A stretch of 64,000 nt of DNA, from the NCBI GenBank assembly GCA_018269055.1, contig JAFDVI010000020.1:124001-188000 (forward strand), written 5' to 3'. The position numbers were made by a program, and so were the translations under genes. The stretch is from Acidobacteriota bacterium (GTDB lineage: Bacteria > Acidobacteriota > Blastocatellia > RBC074). The notes beneath the pieces are model-generated. The model saw nothing but the letters and a program-made list of their open reading frames with translations, ran no database searches and was not told where the DNA came from. Positions 9,762 to 18,400 of this stretch are shown here, piece by piece; within the stretch, counting starts at the first letter, position 1, and every line of letters begins with the position of its first letter.

Positions 9762-11696
9762 TCAATGGCTCAATCCCATTCGCTGAGCCAATTGTGTAAA
9801 TCGTGGATCTGTGTGCAGGTTGTCGTATCCGGGATGAATTTTGAAGTAAACGAATGACGGTTCACGCATTGCGAAGGATTTTTCCAGCGATTCAAACGCA
9901 TGATCGGTTTCGCCCAATTCTGCATACACGCTGGCCAGGTAGCTTGCCGAAACTCTTTCGCCTTTCGCCATCGCTTCTTTCATCCAGTTCAGATTTTCCT
10001 GGCGGTTTTTCAGGATCACGTCATGCGGGTCGCCTGAAGTTCGCGCCTTGATCGTTTCTTCTTTCTCGCCGTGTTTGCGCATCTGCTGACGAGCCGTTTC
10101 CACCGCTTCCCTGTACATTCCTTTATATGTGTATGCGCTGCTCAAACAATAGTAGGCCGAAGGCGAACTCGGTTCGATTTCCAGCATGATTCTGGCCTGC
10201 GTGATGGCATCATCGAAACGACGCGCGCGCAAATAGAAAAACGCCGCCAGCCCATTCGTCAGCAGCGAAACCGGGTCGAGTTGCAGCGCCTGTTTGACCT
10301 GTTCGACGCCCGCTTCGATTTGCCCCTGGGTTGACAGGTAAGAAGCATAATGAAGATGAATGTGCGGGTTGCTGGGATTGAGTTCGATTGCGCGTTTGAA
10401 ATTCGCTTCCGCTTCCGGCCAGTTCCATTCCAACCAGAAATTGACCGAACCAAGCGCTGAATAAGCTTCGGCCAACGACGGATCGAGTTCGACAGCCTTC
10501 AACGCGGCGGGTTTTGCTTTCGGCAAAATTTCGCCCGCTGGCGTGTTCCGCCAGGTCGCCATCATCAAGTACGATTCCACCAAGCCGACATAGGCCGGAG
10601 CAAAGTTCGGGTCTTTGGCAATCGCCTGTTCAAAGAAAGGAATGCTTCGCTCAAAATCTTCCAGCGTGTCTTTGATGATCAGATAGCGGCCTTTGAGATA
10701 AGCGTCATAGGCATCGGGCTGGCTGGTTTTGCGGGCGAGCGCGTTAGCCGGGGATGTAGAGAGTAATTCCAACGCCAAAGAGCGGGCCACGCGGCTGGCG
10801 ACTTCGCTTTGAATTTGCAGCATATCGCTTTGCTGGCGGTCGAAAGTTTCGGCCCACAAATGCGTTTGATCGCTGACCTGAATGAGTTGCGCGGTGATGC
10901 GCACTCGGCCGGCCTCGCGGCGCACACTGCCTTCCAGCACGTAAGCAACGCCCAGTTCCTGGCCGATTTGGCGAATGTCTTTTTTCGTCTGCTTGTACGT
11001 CAGGGCCGTCGTTCGGGCGATAACGCCGAGTTGCTGAGGCCGCAAACGACCGAGTTGCGTGATCATTTCTTCGGTCAATCCATCGCTGAAATAATCCTGC
11101 GTCGCATCGGCATTGAGATTTTCAAACGGCAGAACAGCCAGCATGATTTTCCCGGTGGCCGGTTTGGCTGGCGAAGCGGCGCGTTGCCGCCAAACGTAAC
11201 CCGCCAGCGCCAGCGCCGCCACAGCAGCAAAAGCCAGCGCGAACCAATGAAGCGGGCGCTTGGTTAATCCTGATGTCCGAGCCTCAAAACTTTGTTCGGT
11301 GGCGTCCGGCTGCTGAAGACTTGCGGTCTGCGGCAAAGCGACTTCGGACGAAACCGCTATTTTTTCTACCGGCGCAATGAAGCGATACCCTCTGCGCGGC
11401 AGCGTTTCGATAAATTGTGGCGTTTGGGCATTGTCGCCAAGCGCTTCGCGGATTTGCTTGATGCAGAAATTCAGTCCCTTGTCGAAATCTACGAAGGTGT
11501 CTGCGCCCCAGATTTCCTGTTGCAACTCTTCGCGCGTGACCAATTGCCCGGCGCGAATGGCCAGAAACGCCAAAACTTTGAACGGCTGCGGCGGCAGTTT
11601 GACTGGCGCGCCATCGCTGAAAAGCTCTTCGCTTTTCAGCTTCAACTCGAACAGACCGAACTGCAGGTTTTGATCTTCTTCTCCGTTGGATTTCAT
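9762..11696 (-). CDS. Membrane-anchored winged-helix regulator with TPR domain (CadC-like)
   Basis: A 644-residue one-component regulator. Residues about 10-108 are an OmpR/CadC-type winged helix (recognition region around DKGLNFCIKQIREALGD, wing ending in RRGYRFIAPV). A linker leads to one membrane helix at about 150-169. The outer part begins with the TolB-N/adenylate-cyclase-associated block (LAVLPFENLNADATQDYFSDGLTEEM) and then TPR-like helices to the C-terminus. No receiver domain is present. It is divergent from the NTF2-like gene and convergent with GH31 (26-base gap). Such proteins in acidobacteria are thought to sense periplasmic states; the target promoter is not identifiable here. 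Confidence 0.85.
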   Translation of the reverse strand: MKSNGEEDQNLQFGLFELKLKSEELFSDGAPVKLPPQPFKVLAFLAIRAGQLVTREELQQEIWGADTFVDFDKGLNFCIKQIREALGDNAQTPQFIETLPRRGYRFIAPVEKIAVSSEVALPQTASLQQPDATEQSFEARTSGLTKRPLHWFALAFAAVAALALAGYVWRQRAASPAKPATGKIMLAVLPFENLNADATQDYFSDGLTEEMITQLGRLRPQQLGVIARTTALTYKQTKKDIRQIGQELGVAYVLEGSVRREAGRVRITAQLIQVSDQTHLWAETFDRQQSDMLQIQSEVASRVARSLALELLSTSPANALARKTSQPDAYDAYLKGRYLIIKDTLEDFERSIPFFEQAIAKDPNFAPAYVGLVESYLMMATWRNTPAGEILPKAKPAALKAVELDPSLAEAYSALGSVNFWLEWNWPEAEANFKRAIELNPSNPHIHLHYASYLSTQGQIEAGVEQVKQALQLDPVSLLTNGLAAFFYLRARRFDDAITQARIMLEIEPSSPSAYYCLSSAYTYKGMYREAVETARQQMRKHGEKEETIKARTSGDPHDVILKNRQENLNWMKEAMAKGERVSASYLASVYAELGETDHAFESLEKSFAMREPSFVYFKIHPGYDNLHTDPRFTQLAQRMGLSH

Positions 11697-11911
11697 AACT
11701 ATCAGATTTCGCGGGTACTTACTGCTCGCTGCGTTCGTCGCTCATTCAAAACTCGCCAAAATCTAAGACGTTACGGATTGTTTTTCGTCAAGCTCATAGC
11801 CAAATTGCCACAGCGAGCAAAACGAAAATTCCCGTAGTTTTGTTGAATGCTTTTGCCGGGCGGTTACGCCGCGCGACTATACCAAAGGAAAAACCGTAAG
11901 GAGAATTCTTT
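11697..11911. other. Divergent intergenic region between regulator and NTF2-like gene
   Basis: This 215-base gap must hold the promoters of both divergent genes. The only clear element is the Shine-Dalgarno TAAGGAGA (11897-11904) for the rightward gene. I found no convincing -35/-10 pair or operator palindrome. Confidence 0.5.
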
Positions 11912-12847
11912 ATGCTGAAAAAATTGATCGGGCTTTCTTTATGTTTTTTAGCGGCCTTTGCCTCCCTGGCTCAAGCGCAAACGCCCTCAAAAGATGATGG
12001 CCGCGAAGCCGACCGCGCCGCCATTCGCGCGCACATTGAAAGCATTTGTCAGGCGTTCATTGACGGCGACATTGACAAAATTTACTCCACGCATACGGAA
12101 GACTGGCGTGGATTTTTGGAAGGTTCGCGCGTGCCGATCAAAGGCATTGACGAATATATGCGCGCCAACGGCATTCCCTGGCCACAGCCAGCCAACACAG
12201 CCAAGTCTGCGCCCAGGCAGAATCCCGCTTCCGGGTTCAAGGTCTTCGATTTCGACGTGCAATTTTACGGTCCTGAACTGGCGGTGGCCTGCTTCAATGT
12301 GGATTTCGGACAGAAATCCGGCAGCGAGATGACCACACTGAATCGGTATCGCATTATGGACGTGTACGCCAAACGAAACGGCCGGTGGATTCAAGCGGCG
12401 TCTCACACCGTGATTGATCCGGCGTGGCGCGCTGAGCGGCAATCGCAACCCGCGAACTTGCCGCAGCAGGTACGCCAGCAAATTCTGACCGCGCGCGAAG
12501 CCGTCTGGCGCGCCTTTTTCACCAACGATCAGGCGGAGTTGGACAAACTGGTTCCGGCAGACACCATCGTGCTGGAAGGTTCGGCGGAAAAACCTTTCGT
12601 CAGGAAAGCCGAGATCATGGAATCGGCCAAACAACTCGCCCAAAGCGGCAGCAAACTCGTCCGGTTGGAATTCCCGCAAACCGAAATTCAGGTGTATGGA
12701 AACACCGCAATCCTTTACACCACGTACCTGTATGAGTTGGAAAACAAAGGCGAGCGCCACACCAGCACCGGGCGCGCAACAGAGATTTTCGTCTGGCGCA
12801 ATGGCACTTGGGTCAACCCTGGCTGGCACATGTCGCCTTTCAAATAA
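11912..12847 (+). CDS. Secreted protein with two NTF2/SnoaL-like domains
   Basis: A 311-residue exported protein (signal peptide cleavage near AQAQTP). Two cone-shaped NTF2-like (DUF4440/SnoaL) units are visible: residues about 30-165 (AIRAHIESICQAFIDGDIDKIYSTHTEDW) and about 185-311 (QQVRQQILTAREAVWRAFFTNDQAELDKLV). Each opens with the long helix and ends with the FxWRNGxW-type strand. NTF2-like folds bind small hydrophobic ligands or serve as enzymes or adaptors; catalytic residues cannot be assigned. It is convergent with the M1 peptidase with two bases between stop codons. Confidence 0.75.
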   Translation: MLKKLIGLSLCFLAAFASLAQAQTPSKDDGREADRAAIRAHIESICQAFIDGDIDKIYSTHTEDWRGFLEGSRVPIKGIDEYMRANGIPWPQPANTAKSAPRQNPASGFKVFDFDVQFYGPELAVACFNVDFGQKSGSEMTTLNRYRIMDVYAKRNGRWIQAASHTVIDPAWRAERQSQPANLPQQVRQQILTAREAVWRAFFTNDQAELDKLVPADTIVLEGSAEKPFVRKAEIMESAKQLAQSGSKLVRLEFPQTEIQVYGNTAILYTTYLYELENKGERHTSTGRATEIFVWRNGTWVNPGWHMSPFK

Positions 12848-12849
12848 GA

Positions 12850-14466
12850 TCAAAGCTTGTTAACCACGATGTAATACAAATCGGTGGCGACCTCGAAATC
12901 GTCTTTCTTCAGGTTGGACTTTATCGTTCTCCATTCCGTTGTCGGCTGAATCGTTTGCCAGTTATTTTTACTGCCGACTTTCACTGGCATGGCGAATTCT
13001 TTCACGTCCGCCTTCCAGCGATACGAAATGCTGCCGTTTTCGAAGCGCAGTTCCAGCACTGGCAATGCCGTATGCCGCAAATACTGATCGAAGATCGGTG
13101 TCAGGTTCTTTCCGGTTCCCTTGTTAAAGAACGCCACCAAGTCTTCGGTCAGGATGTTCTTGTATTTGAACTTCTTGCAGTAATCGCGCAGCAGTTTCCA
13201 CCAACGTTCGTCGTTATCCACCACCGACCGCAGCGTGTGCAGAAACAGCGCGCCTTTGAAATACTGATCCTGCGAAGGAGTTTGGTTGACGCCCCGCGCG
13301 GTGACGATTGGCTGGCGATTTCGGACTTTTGCTTTGTACCCGTTGGTGTATTTCAACGCGTCTTCGCGACCGAACATTCCCTCCACGTACACGCATTCGG
13401 CATACGTCGCCCAGCCTTCGTGAATCCACTGGTCGGACACGTCCGCGGCGGTGATGCTGTTGCCGAACCATTCGTGCGCGCTTTCGTGAATGATGATGAA
13501 GTCGAACTTCAAACTGACGCCCACGCCCGTCCAGTCGCGTTCCAGATACCCATTGGCGAAATGATTGCCATAGGTCACGGCGCTTTGATGCTCCATCCCG
13601 GAATACGGCACTTCGATCAGCTTATACCCGTCGCGCTTGAACGGGTATTCGCCGAAGTATTTTTGAAACACCTCAAGCATCGGTTTGGTCTGGGCAAATT
13701 GGCGTTTCGCCTTTTCCAGGTTTTCCGGCAAACAGTAATAATCCAGCGTCAGATCGCCCAGCTTATCGCTGAAATGTTCGTACGCGCCAATGTTCAGCGA
13801 CACGTTGTAATTGTTGATCGGATAGCTGATGTTCCAATCGTAACGCGTATAGCCGTCACCCAAATCCTTCTTCCCCAAAAACCGTCCATTGGAAACATCC
13901 GTCAGCGCGTTGGGCACCGCGACGTGCATTTGCATGGTTTCGACTTCATCGCGCTGCTGATCTTTGTTCGGCCACCAGATGCTGGCGCCTATGCCTTCAC
14001 AAGCGGTGTTGATCCACGGACGACCTGCCGGGTCTTTGCCAAAGCTGATGCCGCCAAAGCGTCCGGTTTCCTTCGGCGAACCGGAGTAATAAAACTCAAT
14101 CGCTTGCACTGAACCTTTCTTGAGCGGCGCGGGGAAATCCACAAACACCGTGCCCAGTTCGCGGGAGTATTTCAGTTCGGTTCCGTTGTGCAGGATTTTG
14201 TCTACGTTCAGATTGGCAAACAGATCAAGCTGAATGCGGGTGTCGTCTTTCAGCACCTTGAAGCGAATCGTGTTTTTCCCGCTGAGGAATTTCTTGTCGG
14301 GATCAACGCGAATGTCCAGGTCATACGAAAGCAGGTCGTTGTTGGCGCGCCACGGACTGTACTCACCGCGCAGAATGTCTGTGCGCGAAGGCGTTTGCGC
14401 GACGATCAGATTGGCGAGCACAAACAACGGCAGGCACACAAACAAGGATGCATGATGTAATCGCAT
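12850..14466 (-). CDS. M1 family zinc metallopeptidase (aminopeptidase N-like)
   Basis: A 538-residue exported metallopeptidase with signal peptide (cleavage near LIVAQTP). The zinc site is complete: HESAHEW (His327, Glu328, His331) with third ligand Glu350 in WIHEGWATYAE. The substrate-anchoring motif of the family, usually GxMEN, reads GMEHQS (residues 290-295), as in many short bacterial M1 proteins. The length fits the form without a long C-terminal helical domain. A 135-base gap separates it from the upstream 77-residue gene, so it may have its own promoter. Confidence 0.92.
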   Translation of the reverse strand: MRLHHASLFVCLPLFVLANLIVAQTPSRTDILRGEYSPWRANNDLLSYDLDIRVDPDKKFLSGKNTIRFKVLKDDTRIQLDLFANLNVDKILHNGTELKYSRELGTVFVDFPAPLKKGSVQAIEFYYSGSPKETGRFGGISFGKDPAGRPWINTACEGIGASIWWPNKDQQRDEVETMQMHVAVPNALTDVSNGRFLGKKDLGDGYTRYDWNISYPINNYNVSLNIGAYEHFSDKLGDLTLDYYCLPENLEKAKRQFAQTKPMLEVFQKYFGEYPFKRDGYKLIEVPYSGMEHQSAVTYGNHFANGYLERDWTGVGVSLKFDFIIIHESAHEWFGNSITAADVSDQWIHEGWATYAECVYVEGMFGREDALKYTNGYKAKVRNRQPIVTARGVNQTPSQDQYFKGALFLHTLRSVVDNDERWWKLLRDYCKKFKYKNILTEDLVAFFNKGTGKNLTPIFDQYLRHTALPVLELRFENGSISYRWKADVKEFAMPVKVGSKNNWQTIQPTTEWRTIKSNLKKDDFEVATDLYYIVVNKL

Positions 14467-14601
14467 TTGGCTTCTTCTAAACGATTAATGAAGTGTATGA
14501 TAATGATTGGAATATTGCGAACGATGTGCTGGAAAACAGGTATTGAGAAGTGCTTGGATGGGGAACATGTCATAGGAACCGACGCATTCTTCCGATATTC
14601 A

Positions 14602-14835
14602 TCAAGGCCTCTTAACGTGAACCCGGTTGTCGGGATGTTTTATCCTGCGGACAGTAGTCAAGCGCCAACCGGGGAGTTCGCTCATAAGATCTTCTACTAG
14701 AGGAAATGCTCCTTCAACAATAATGTTCTCCCCATAAGTTTCCAAGACTGTGATTCCCTCGTGCTTCTTAGCGATTCGGCGAGCATCGTTCACGGAAGGT
14801 CCTATTCCTTCATACATCAGAATGCGTTTGCTCAT
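14602..14835 (-). CDS. Small I9/subtilisin-propeptide-like protein (putative inhibitor or chaperone)
   Basis: A 77-residue protein. Predicted order is beta (RILMYE), helix (VNDARRIAKKH), beta (ITVLETY), beta (NIIVEG), helix (PLVEDLMSELPGW), beta (RLTTVRRIKHP): the beta-alpha-beta-beta-alpha-beta ferredoxin-like fold of peptidase-inhibitor I9 domains. It starts 11 bases after the subtilase stop, and its AAGGAGG (14842-14848) overlaps that stop codon, indicating translational coupling. It has no signal peptide. My inference is a separately encoded propeptide or inhibitor acting in trans on the upstream subtilase; no sequence search was possible. Alternative: an unrelated small ferredoxin-fold protein. 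Confidence 0.6.
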   Translation of the reverse strand: MSKRILMYEGIGPSVNDARRIAKKHEGITVLETYGENIIVEGAFPLVEDLMSELPGWRLTTVRRIKHPDNRVHVKRP

Positions 14836-14846
14836 TTCCTGCCTCC

Positions 14847-16346
14847 TTAAAATTGAAGCAAACCAAGTCCTTCGAACCTCTGGTTGAATCCTTGTGCAAC
14901 TGCAGCACTCCTAACAAGTTCAACAATTGCTAGCGTACGCTTCAAATTCGGTTCCGCGCGGAGAATCTTCGGGTTGTCGGAAAGCAAACCAGCAATAACA
15001 GCCGTCACTGCTGGGCAAGCCATCGAGGTGCCACTTTCCACCGCATACCCATTATTGGGGACTGTGGAAACAACTGCAACTCCAGGGCCAGTAAAATCAA
15101 TCTCATAACCGATATTAGAAAATGCGGCGATAAACAGACTCCCATCATTTGTTGAGTATGGGTCCAGAATTTCTGCTGCATCTATACTATCATCCGGGAA
15201 CGACCCTTTCTTACCGAGAGCAGAAACTGCAATTGAGCGTTTATACCAAGCAGGATAAGAGACTTCTTTCCTGCGGTTGTTTCCTGCAGCCGCAATACAA
15301 AGTACTCCATTCTCAAATGCATATCCAATGGCTCGACTTAGTGTCAGATCAGAAAGTCCACCACCTAAGCTCAAATTGATCAAATCGCAGCCATCTTGAA
15401 CAGCTCGATAGATGGCCTTCATGATGAATGCTGTATCTGTTGTTTTGCTTCCCTCTGCAAACACACGATAACTGTAGAGTTCCGCTTCTGGAGCAAGCCC
15501 CCTTATTCCTGTCCCTTGCTTCCCTCGCCCCGCAATGATCCCGGCAACATGGGTCCCATGATCAGATACTGGGCCGTGCTCACTCTCGCTTTTTCCGTCG
15601 TCGGTGACGTTAGCACCGCCAGAAACTTTGAGGTCACTATGTCCAGAATCAATGCCCGAGTCAACAACCGCAACTCGAACGCCTTTTCCTTGATTCCGAG
15701 ATCGTTTGGGGTAGATATGCCGCAATATATCCGCAGTATTTAAATCTATACGATTTAGTGAAATCCTATAACCATCACTGAGAATTACATTCTCTGCAAA
15801 CCGCCCCCAGTACCCATGGGGTGGATATACATAAAGCCTAGCAATTCGTTTTGACGTGCCAGGAAAGGTCAGCGTCACTTGCCCAGACTGGCCAGTGCGC
15901 CGCGAGAGACCCTTCATGGTAATAGAGTCGAGGACAGCGACAATAGCTACTCCAGGAAGCGGCAGGTCGTTACTTGCATCATGAACAGAGATTTTGATTG
16001 AGGTACGCTCGCTAAAACCTGTGTAAAGATTCTTCACGCGCACACTTGTGACTGGTCGGATAGCAGGTCGATAAGTCCTGATCGGAGCAAGAATATAAGC
16101 AGTTGGAGACTTCCTCAAACTGCGGGCAGTTTCGGGTGGGACAGTAACCACCTTAGGCGCATCTGCAGCAGCACTATCTACAACGTGGATATCATCCACT
16201 CCGGCAACAGAGGGCAACTGCTTTTTCGCCATGGTACTCAACGAAACACGACCACCTTGTTCGTGCTTTCCCGAACTAAGCTGGCGCATTTGTTCACTAA
16301 CAAACCCTTCGGCTGGCAACAGTATATATCGTTTTGCTTCGCTCAT
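14847..16346 (-). CDS. S8 subtilisin-family serine peptidase without signal peptide
   Basis: A 499-residue subtilase. The triad is intact: Asp229 in VVDSGID, His263 in HGTHVAG, Ser441 in GTSMACP, with oxyanion Asn356 in AAAGNN. Residues about 1-95 are of unknown type and lack an obvious I9 fold; about 100-200 look like an Ig/carboxypeptidase-regulatory-like sandwich. There is no signal peptide, so it is probably cytosolic or released by an unusual route. GAGGGTAAT precedes the ATG. Two hand-counted 60-base lines inside give about 45% GC against about 57% in a line of the M1 gene, suggesting transfer. It forms an operon with the downstream I9-like gene. Confidence 0.9.
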   Translation of the reverse strand: MSEAKRYILLPAEGFVSEQMRQLSSGKHEQGGRVSLSTMAKKQLPSVAGVDDIHVVDSAAADAPKVVTVPPETARSLRKSPTAYILAPIRTYRPAIRPVTSVRVKNLYTGFSERTSIKISVHDASNDLPLPGVAIVAVLDSITMKGLSRRTGQSGQVTLTFPGTSKRIARLYVYPPHGYWGRFAENVILSDGYRISLNRIDLNTADILRHIYPKRSRNQGKGVRVAVVDSGIDSGHSDLKVSGGANVTDDGKSESEHGPVSDHGTHVAGIIAGRGKQGTGIRGLAPEAELYSYRVFAEGSKTTDTAFIMKAIYRAVQDGCDLINLSLGGGLSDLTLSRAIGYAFENGVLCIAAAGNNRRKEVSYPAWYKRSIAVSALGKKGSFPDDSIDAAEILDPYSTNDGSLFIAAFSNIGYEIDFTGPGVAVVSTVPNNGYAVESGTSMACPAVTAVIAGLLSDNPKILRAEPNLKRTLAIVELVRSAAVAQGFNQRFEGLGLLQF

Positions 16347-16740
16347 ATTACCCTCTATGACTCAAAACCTGTGGCTCCTTGATTCCATCCTGCCCAAGCT
16401 TGAGTGCTTGATCCTAACGTAGTTCCTATTATAGCCTGCGAGCCGGATTCCAGTTGCCTCAGACTGCTTGATCTGGCTCTGCAATCCAACTCCGGCCAAT
16501 TCAGGCCATGTCCTAAAAGCTGAGCCTTAGTGACATTTCTAAAGTTGAATCGAAAATACGAGACAAACCTACTTGGGACTGCTGAAACTCGCTGAAAGAC
16601 ACGCACAGTGTAGGCCGGACAGGCGAGGACGGCAAGACTGCGCGGGCAGATGGCTCATTGAAGTTGAGCAAGGCAGCAGCCTACTGGCACACCCGCCACC
16701 CTACTCTTTAATTTTACTTCAATTTTCATTTGCTGGTACG
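16347..16740. other. 394-base non-coding gap upstream of the subtilase gene
   Basis: No open frame here has a ribosome-binding site or a recognisable product; the short frames present are random. The right end is the region after the S10 stop codon, and the left end should contain the subtilase promoter. I see no strong hairpin with a T-run, so no terminator is called. Confidence 0.5.
16428..16433 (-). promoter_or_regulatory. Candidate -10 box (TATAAT) for the subtilase operon
   Basis: On the minus strand this reads TATAAT exactly and would start transcription about 75 bases upstream of the subtilase ATG. The -35 region 17 bases upstream (CAACTG) is poor, so the call rests on the perfect -10 and its position. 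Confidence 0.3.
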
Positions 16741-18309
16741 TTATTGCCCGCCACTCGCCGCTTCAAGTTTGGCGGCACCAGTAATAAAGCTGGTGACGTC
16801 CTTATGCAGTTTTTCGCGCGATTTCTTTTCGATGTACATCATGTGGCCGGCTTCGTAATACGTGAAGCTGACGTTTTTACGAATTGAAGGTTCCAGGCCC
16901 ATGTGCGACAGGGTGTGTTCGATGCCGTTGTATGGAGTCGCTACGTCGTAATACCCGCACAACACAAGCAGCTTCAACTGGCCTTGCTGCGTCATGGCGG
17001 AACGCAATGCTTCGGCGGGGCCGCCGGGTTGGCCTTGATCCCAGGGACGCACGTTGGCGGTAAGGGTGTAAAACATATCCGTATTCCATTTCAGGTCGCG
17101 GCGCACGTAATCCTGAAACATCGCCACGTACGAACCGTCGTACGAAGCCAGGCTGGGATCATATTCGTTCCGCTCCCCGGCAGCGTCGCCGTCAATTCCC
17201 GTAAAGCGTGCATCAATGCGGCCTACGGTCAGGCGTTTGTCGCGCAGCAGTTCCTTGAACCAGCGTTGCGGGTTGATGCGCAAATTGGTTTGTTCGATGT
17301 ACTTCGGCGAAAGCGCTGTCAGTCGAGCCAGTTCTTTGACGGTCTTCTGGTATTCCGCCGGAGAGATTTCATCGCCTTTTTCCAAGGCGGCGGCGTATTC
17401 GCCATGTGCAAACTGACGAGCTTTCTGGGCAATTTCCGCAGCGCTGAGTTTTTGCAGGTCGGGCGCGAGCAGTTTGTGATACCACGCCGAAGAAATCAGC
17501 GTCGGCAAAAAGAAAATCGTGCGGTCATCGGCTCCCCAATTGCCGAAGCCTACGGCGGAAAGTAACACAACGCCGTTCAGGTAAATTTGATGGCGACGTT
17601 GCAAGGTATAGGAAAGCTGCGCTGAGCGCGTCGTGCCGTAGCTTTCGCCGATCAAAAACTTCGGCGAAGCCCAGCGTTCATTGCGGGTAACGTATTGATA
17701 AATGAAATCGGCGAACCATTGGGCGTCTTGTTCCACGCCGTAAAATTGCGCCGTGTTTTCGCCGGGCGCGGGGCGGCTGTATCCCGTCGAGATCGCATCC
17801 ACAAACACCATATCCGTCGCATCAAGGAAGGAATCTCCGTTTTCAACCACCGAATACGGCGCAGGCATGCCGAAACCATCATCAGTCAACACGATGCGGC
17901 GCGGCCCCAAGCCCATGTGCGTGTATGAAGACGCAGAACCCGGCCCGCCGTTGTAAACAAACGACAGTGGGCGTTTGGACTTATCGCTGACGTCGTCTTT
18001 GGTGTAGCCCACGAAAAAGAACGTCGCTTTGGGCGAGCCGTCGTTGGATTTGATGTTGTAAGTGGCGGCGGTTGCGGTGTAATTGATTTGCTGGCCGCCG
18101 ATGCGAACGCTGCCTTTTGTGACAGAGCTTTTTTCTTCTGGCGGTGGGGCCGGGCGGCCTTGCGCGGCTTGACCGGTAGCCGTGGGTGGCGGAGTTTGCG
18201 GTTGCTGGTCTGTTCCGCGACGAGCACCACGCTGCTGCGTTTCGGCTTGAGCGAACACCAGAGTAACAGCGAGTACCATCAACATAACTACGGGAACTAT
18301 GCGTTTCAT
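16741..18309 (-). CDS. S10 family serine carboxypeptidase-like peptidase
   Basis: A 522-residue exported protein with signal peptide (cleavage near LVFAQAE) and a Pro/Gln-rich linker up to residue 60. The alpha/beta-hydrolase core carries Ser223 in GESYGT, Asp455 in GYYDVATP and His489 in EAGHMMY, the S10 triad, plus the NGGPGS oxyanion loop (residues 120-125). AGGAGG lies seven bases before the ATG. S10 enzymes remove C-terminal residues, mainly at acid pH; this fits an exoprotease suite with the S9 and M1 enzymes nearby. No operon partner is evident, since the kinase gene upstream is 91 bases away. Confidence 0.9.
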   Translation of the reverse strand: MKRIVPVVMLMVLAVTLVFAQAETQQRGARRGTDQQPQTPPPTATGQAAQGRPAPPPEEKSSVTKGSVRIGGQQINYTATAATYNIKSNDGSPKATFFFVGYTKDDVSDKSKRPLSFVYNGGPGSASSYTHMGLGPRRIVLTDDGFGMPAPYSVVENGDSFLDATDMVFVDAISTGYSRPAPGENTAQFYGVEQDAQWFADFIYQYVTRNERWASPKFLIGESYGTTRSAQLSYTLQRRHQIYLNGVVLLSAVGFGNWGADDRTIFFLPTLISSAWYHKLLAPDLQKLSAAEIAQKARQFAHGEYAAALEKGDEISPAEYQKTVKELARLTALSPKYIEQTNLRINPQRWFKELLRDKRLTVGRIDARFTGIDGDAAGERNEYDPSLASYDGSYVAMFQDYVRRDLKWNTDMFYTLTANVRPWDQGQPGGPAEALRSAMTQQGQLKLLVLCGYYDVATPYNGIEHTLSHMGLEPSIRKNVSFTYYEAGHMMYIEKKSREKLHKDVTSFITGAAKLEAASGGQ

Positions 18310-18331
18310 TATCGCCTCCTGATAAAGTGTG

Positions 18332-18352
18332 ACGCGGATTGTTTATCCGCGT
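18332..18352. repeat. Short hairpin downstream of the kinase gene
   Basis: ACGCGGAT (18332-18339) pairs with ATCCGCGT (18345-18352). It lies after the stop of the ARA1-like kinase and before the S10 gene. It lacks a T-run, so it could be a weak transcript-end hairpin or a remnant of the intergenic palindromes. Confidence 0.45.
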
Positions 18353-18400
18353 GTTCCTGATATGGCAGGCGCGGGTAAAGCCTCCGCACCACAAAGAATC

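Noticed and set aside
12808-14112. 434-codon open frame on the + strand
   Set aside because: Antisense shadow of the M1 peptidase with no domain.
14602-14835. Bacterial gasdermin partner of a protease
   Set aside because: At 77 residues it is far too short for a gasdermin and has no hydrophobic segment; an I9-like fold fits better.
16573-16887. 104-codon open frame on the + strand
   Set aside because: It runs antisense into the S10 gene and has no ribosome-binding site.
18332-18352. Rho-independent terminator
   Set aside because: The stem is short and there is no T-run on either strand.
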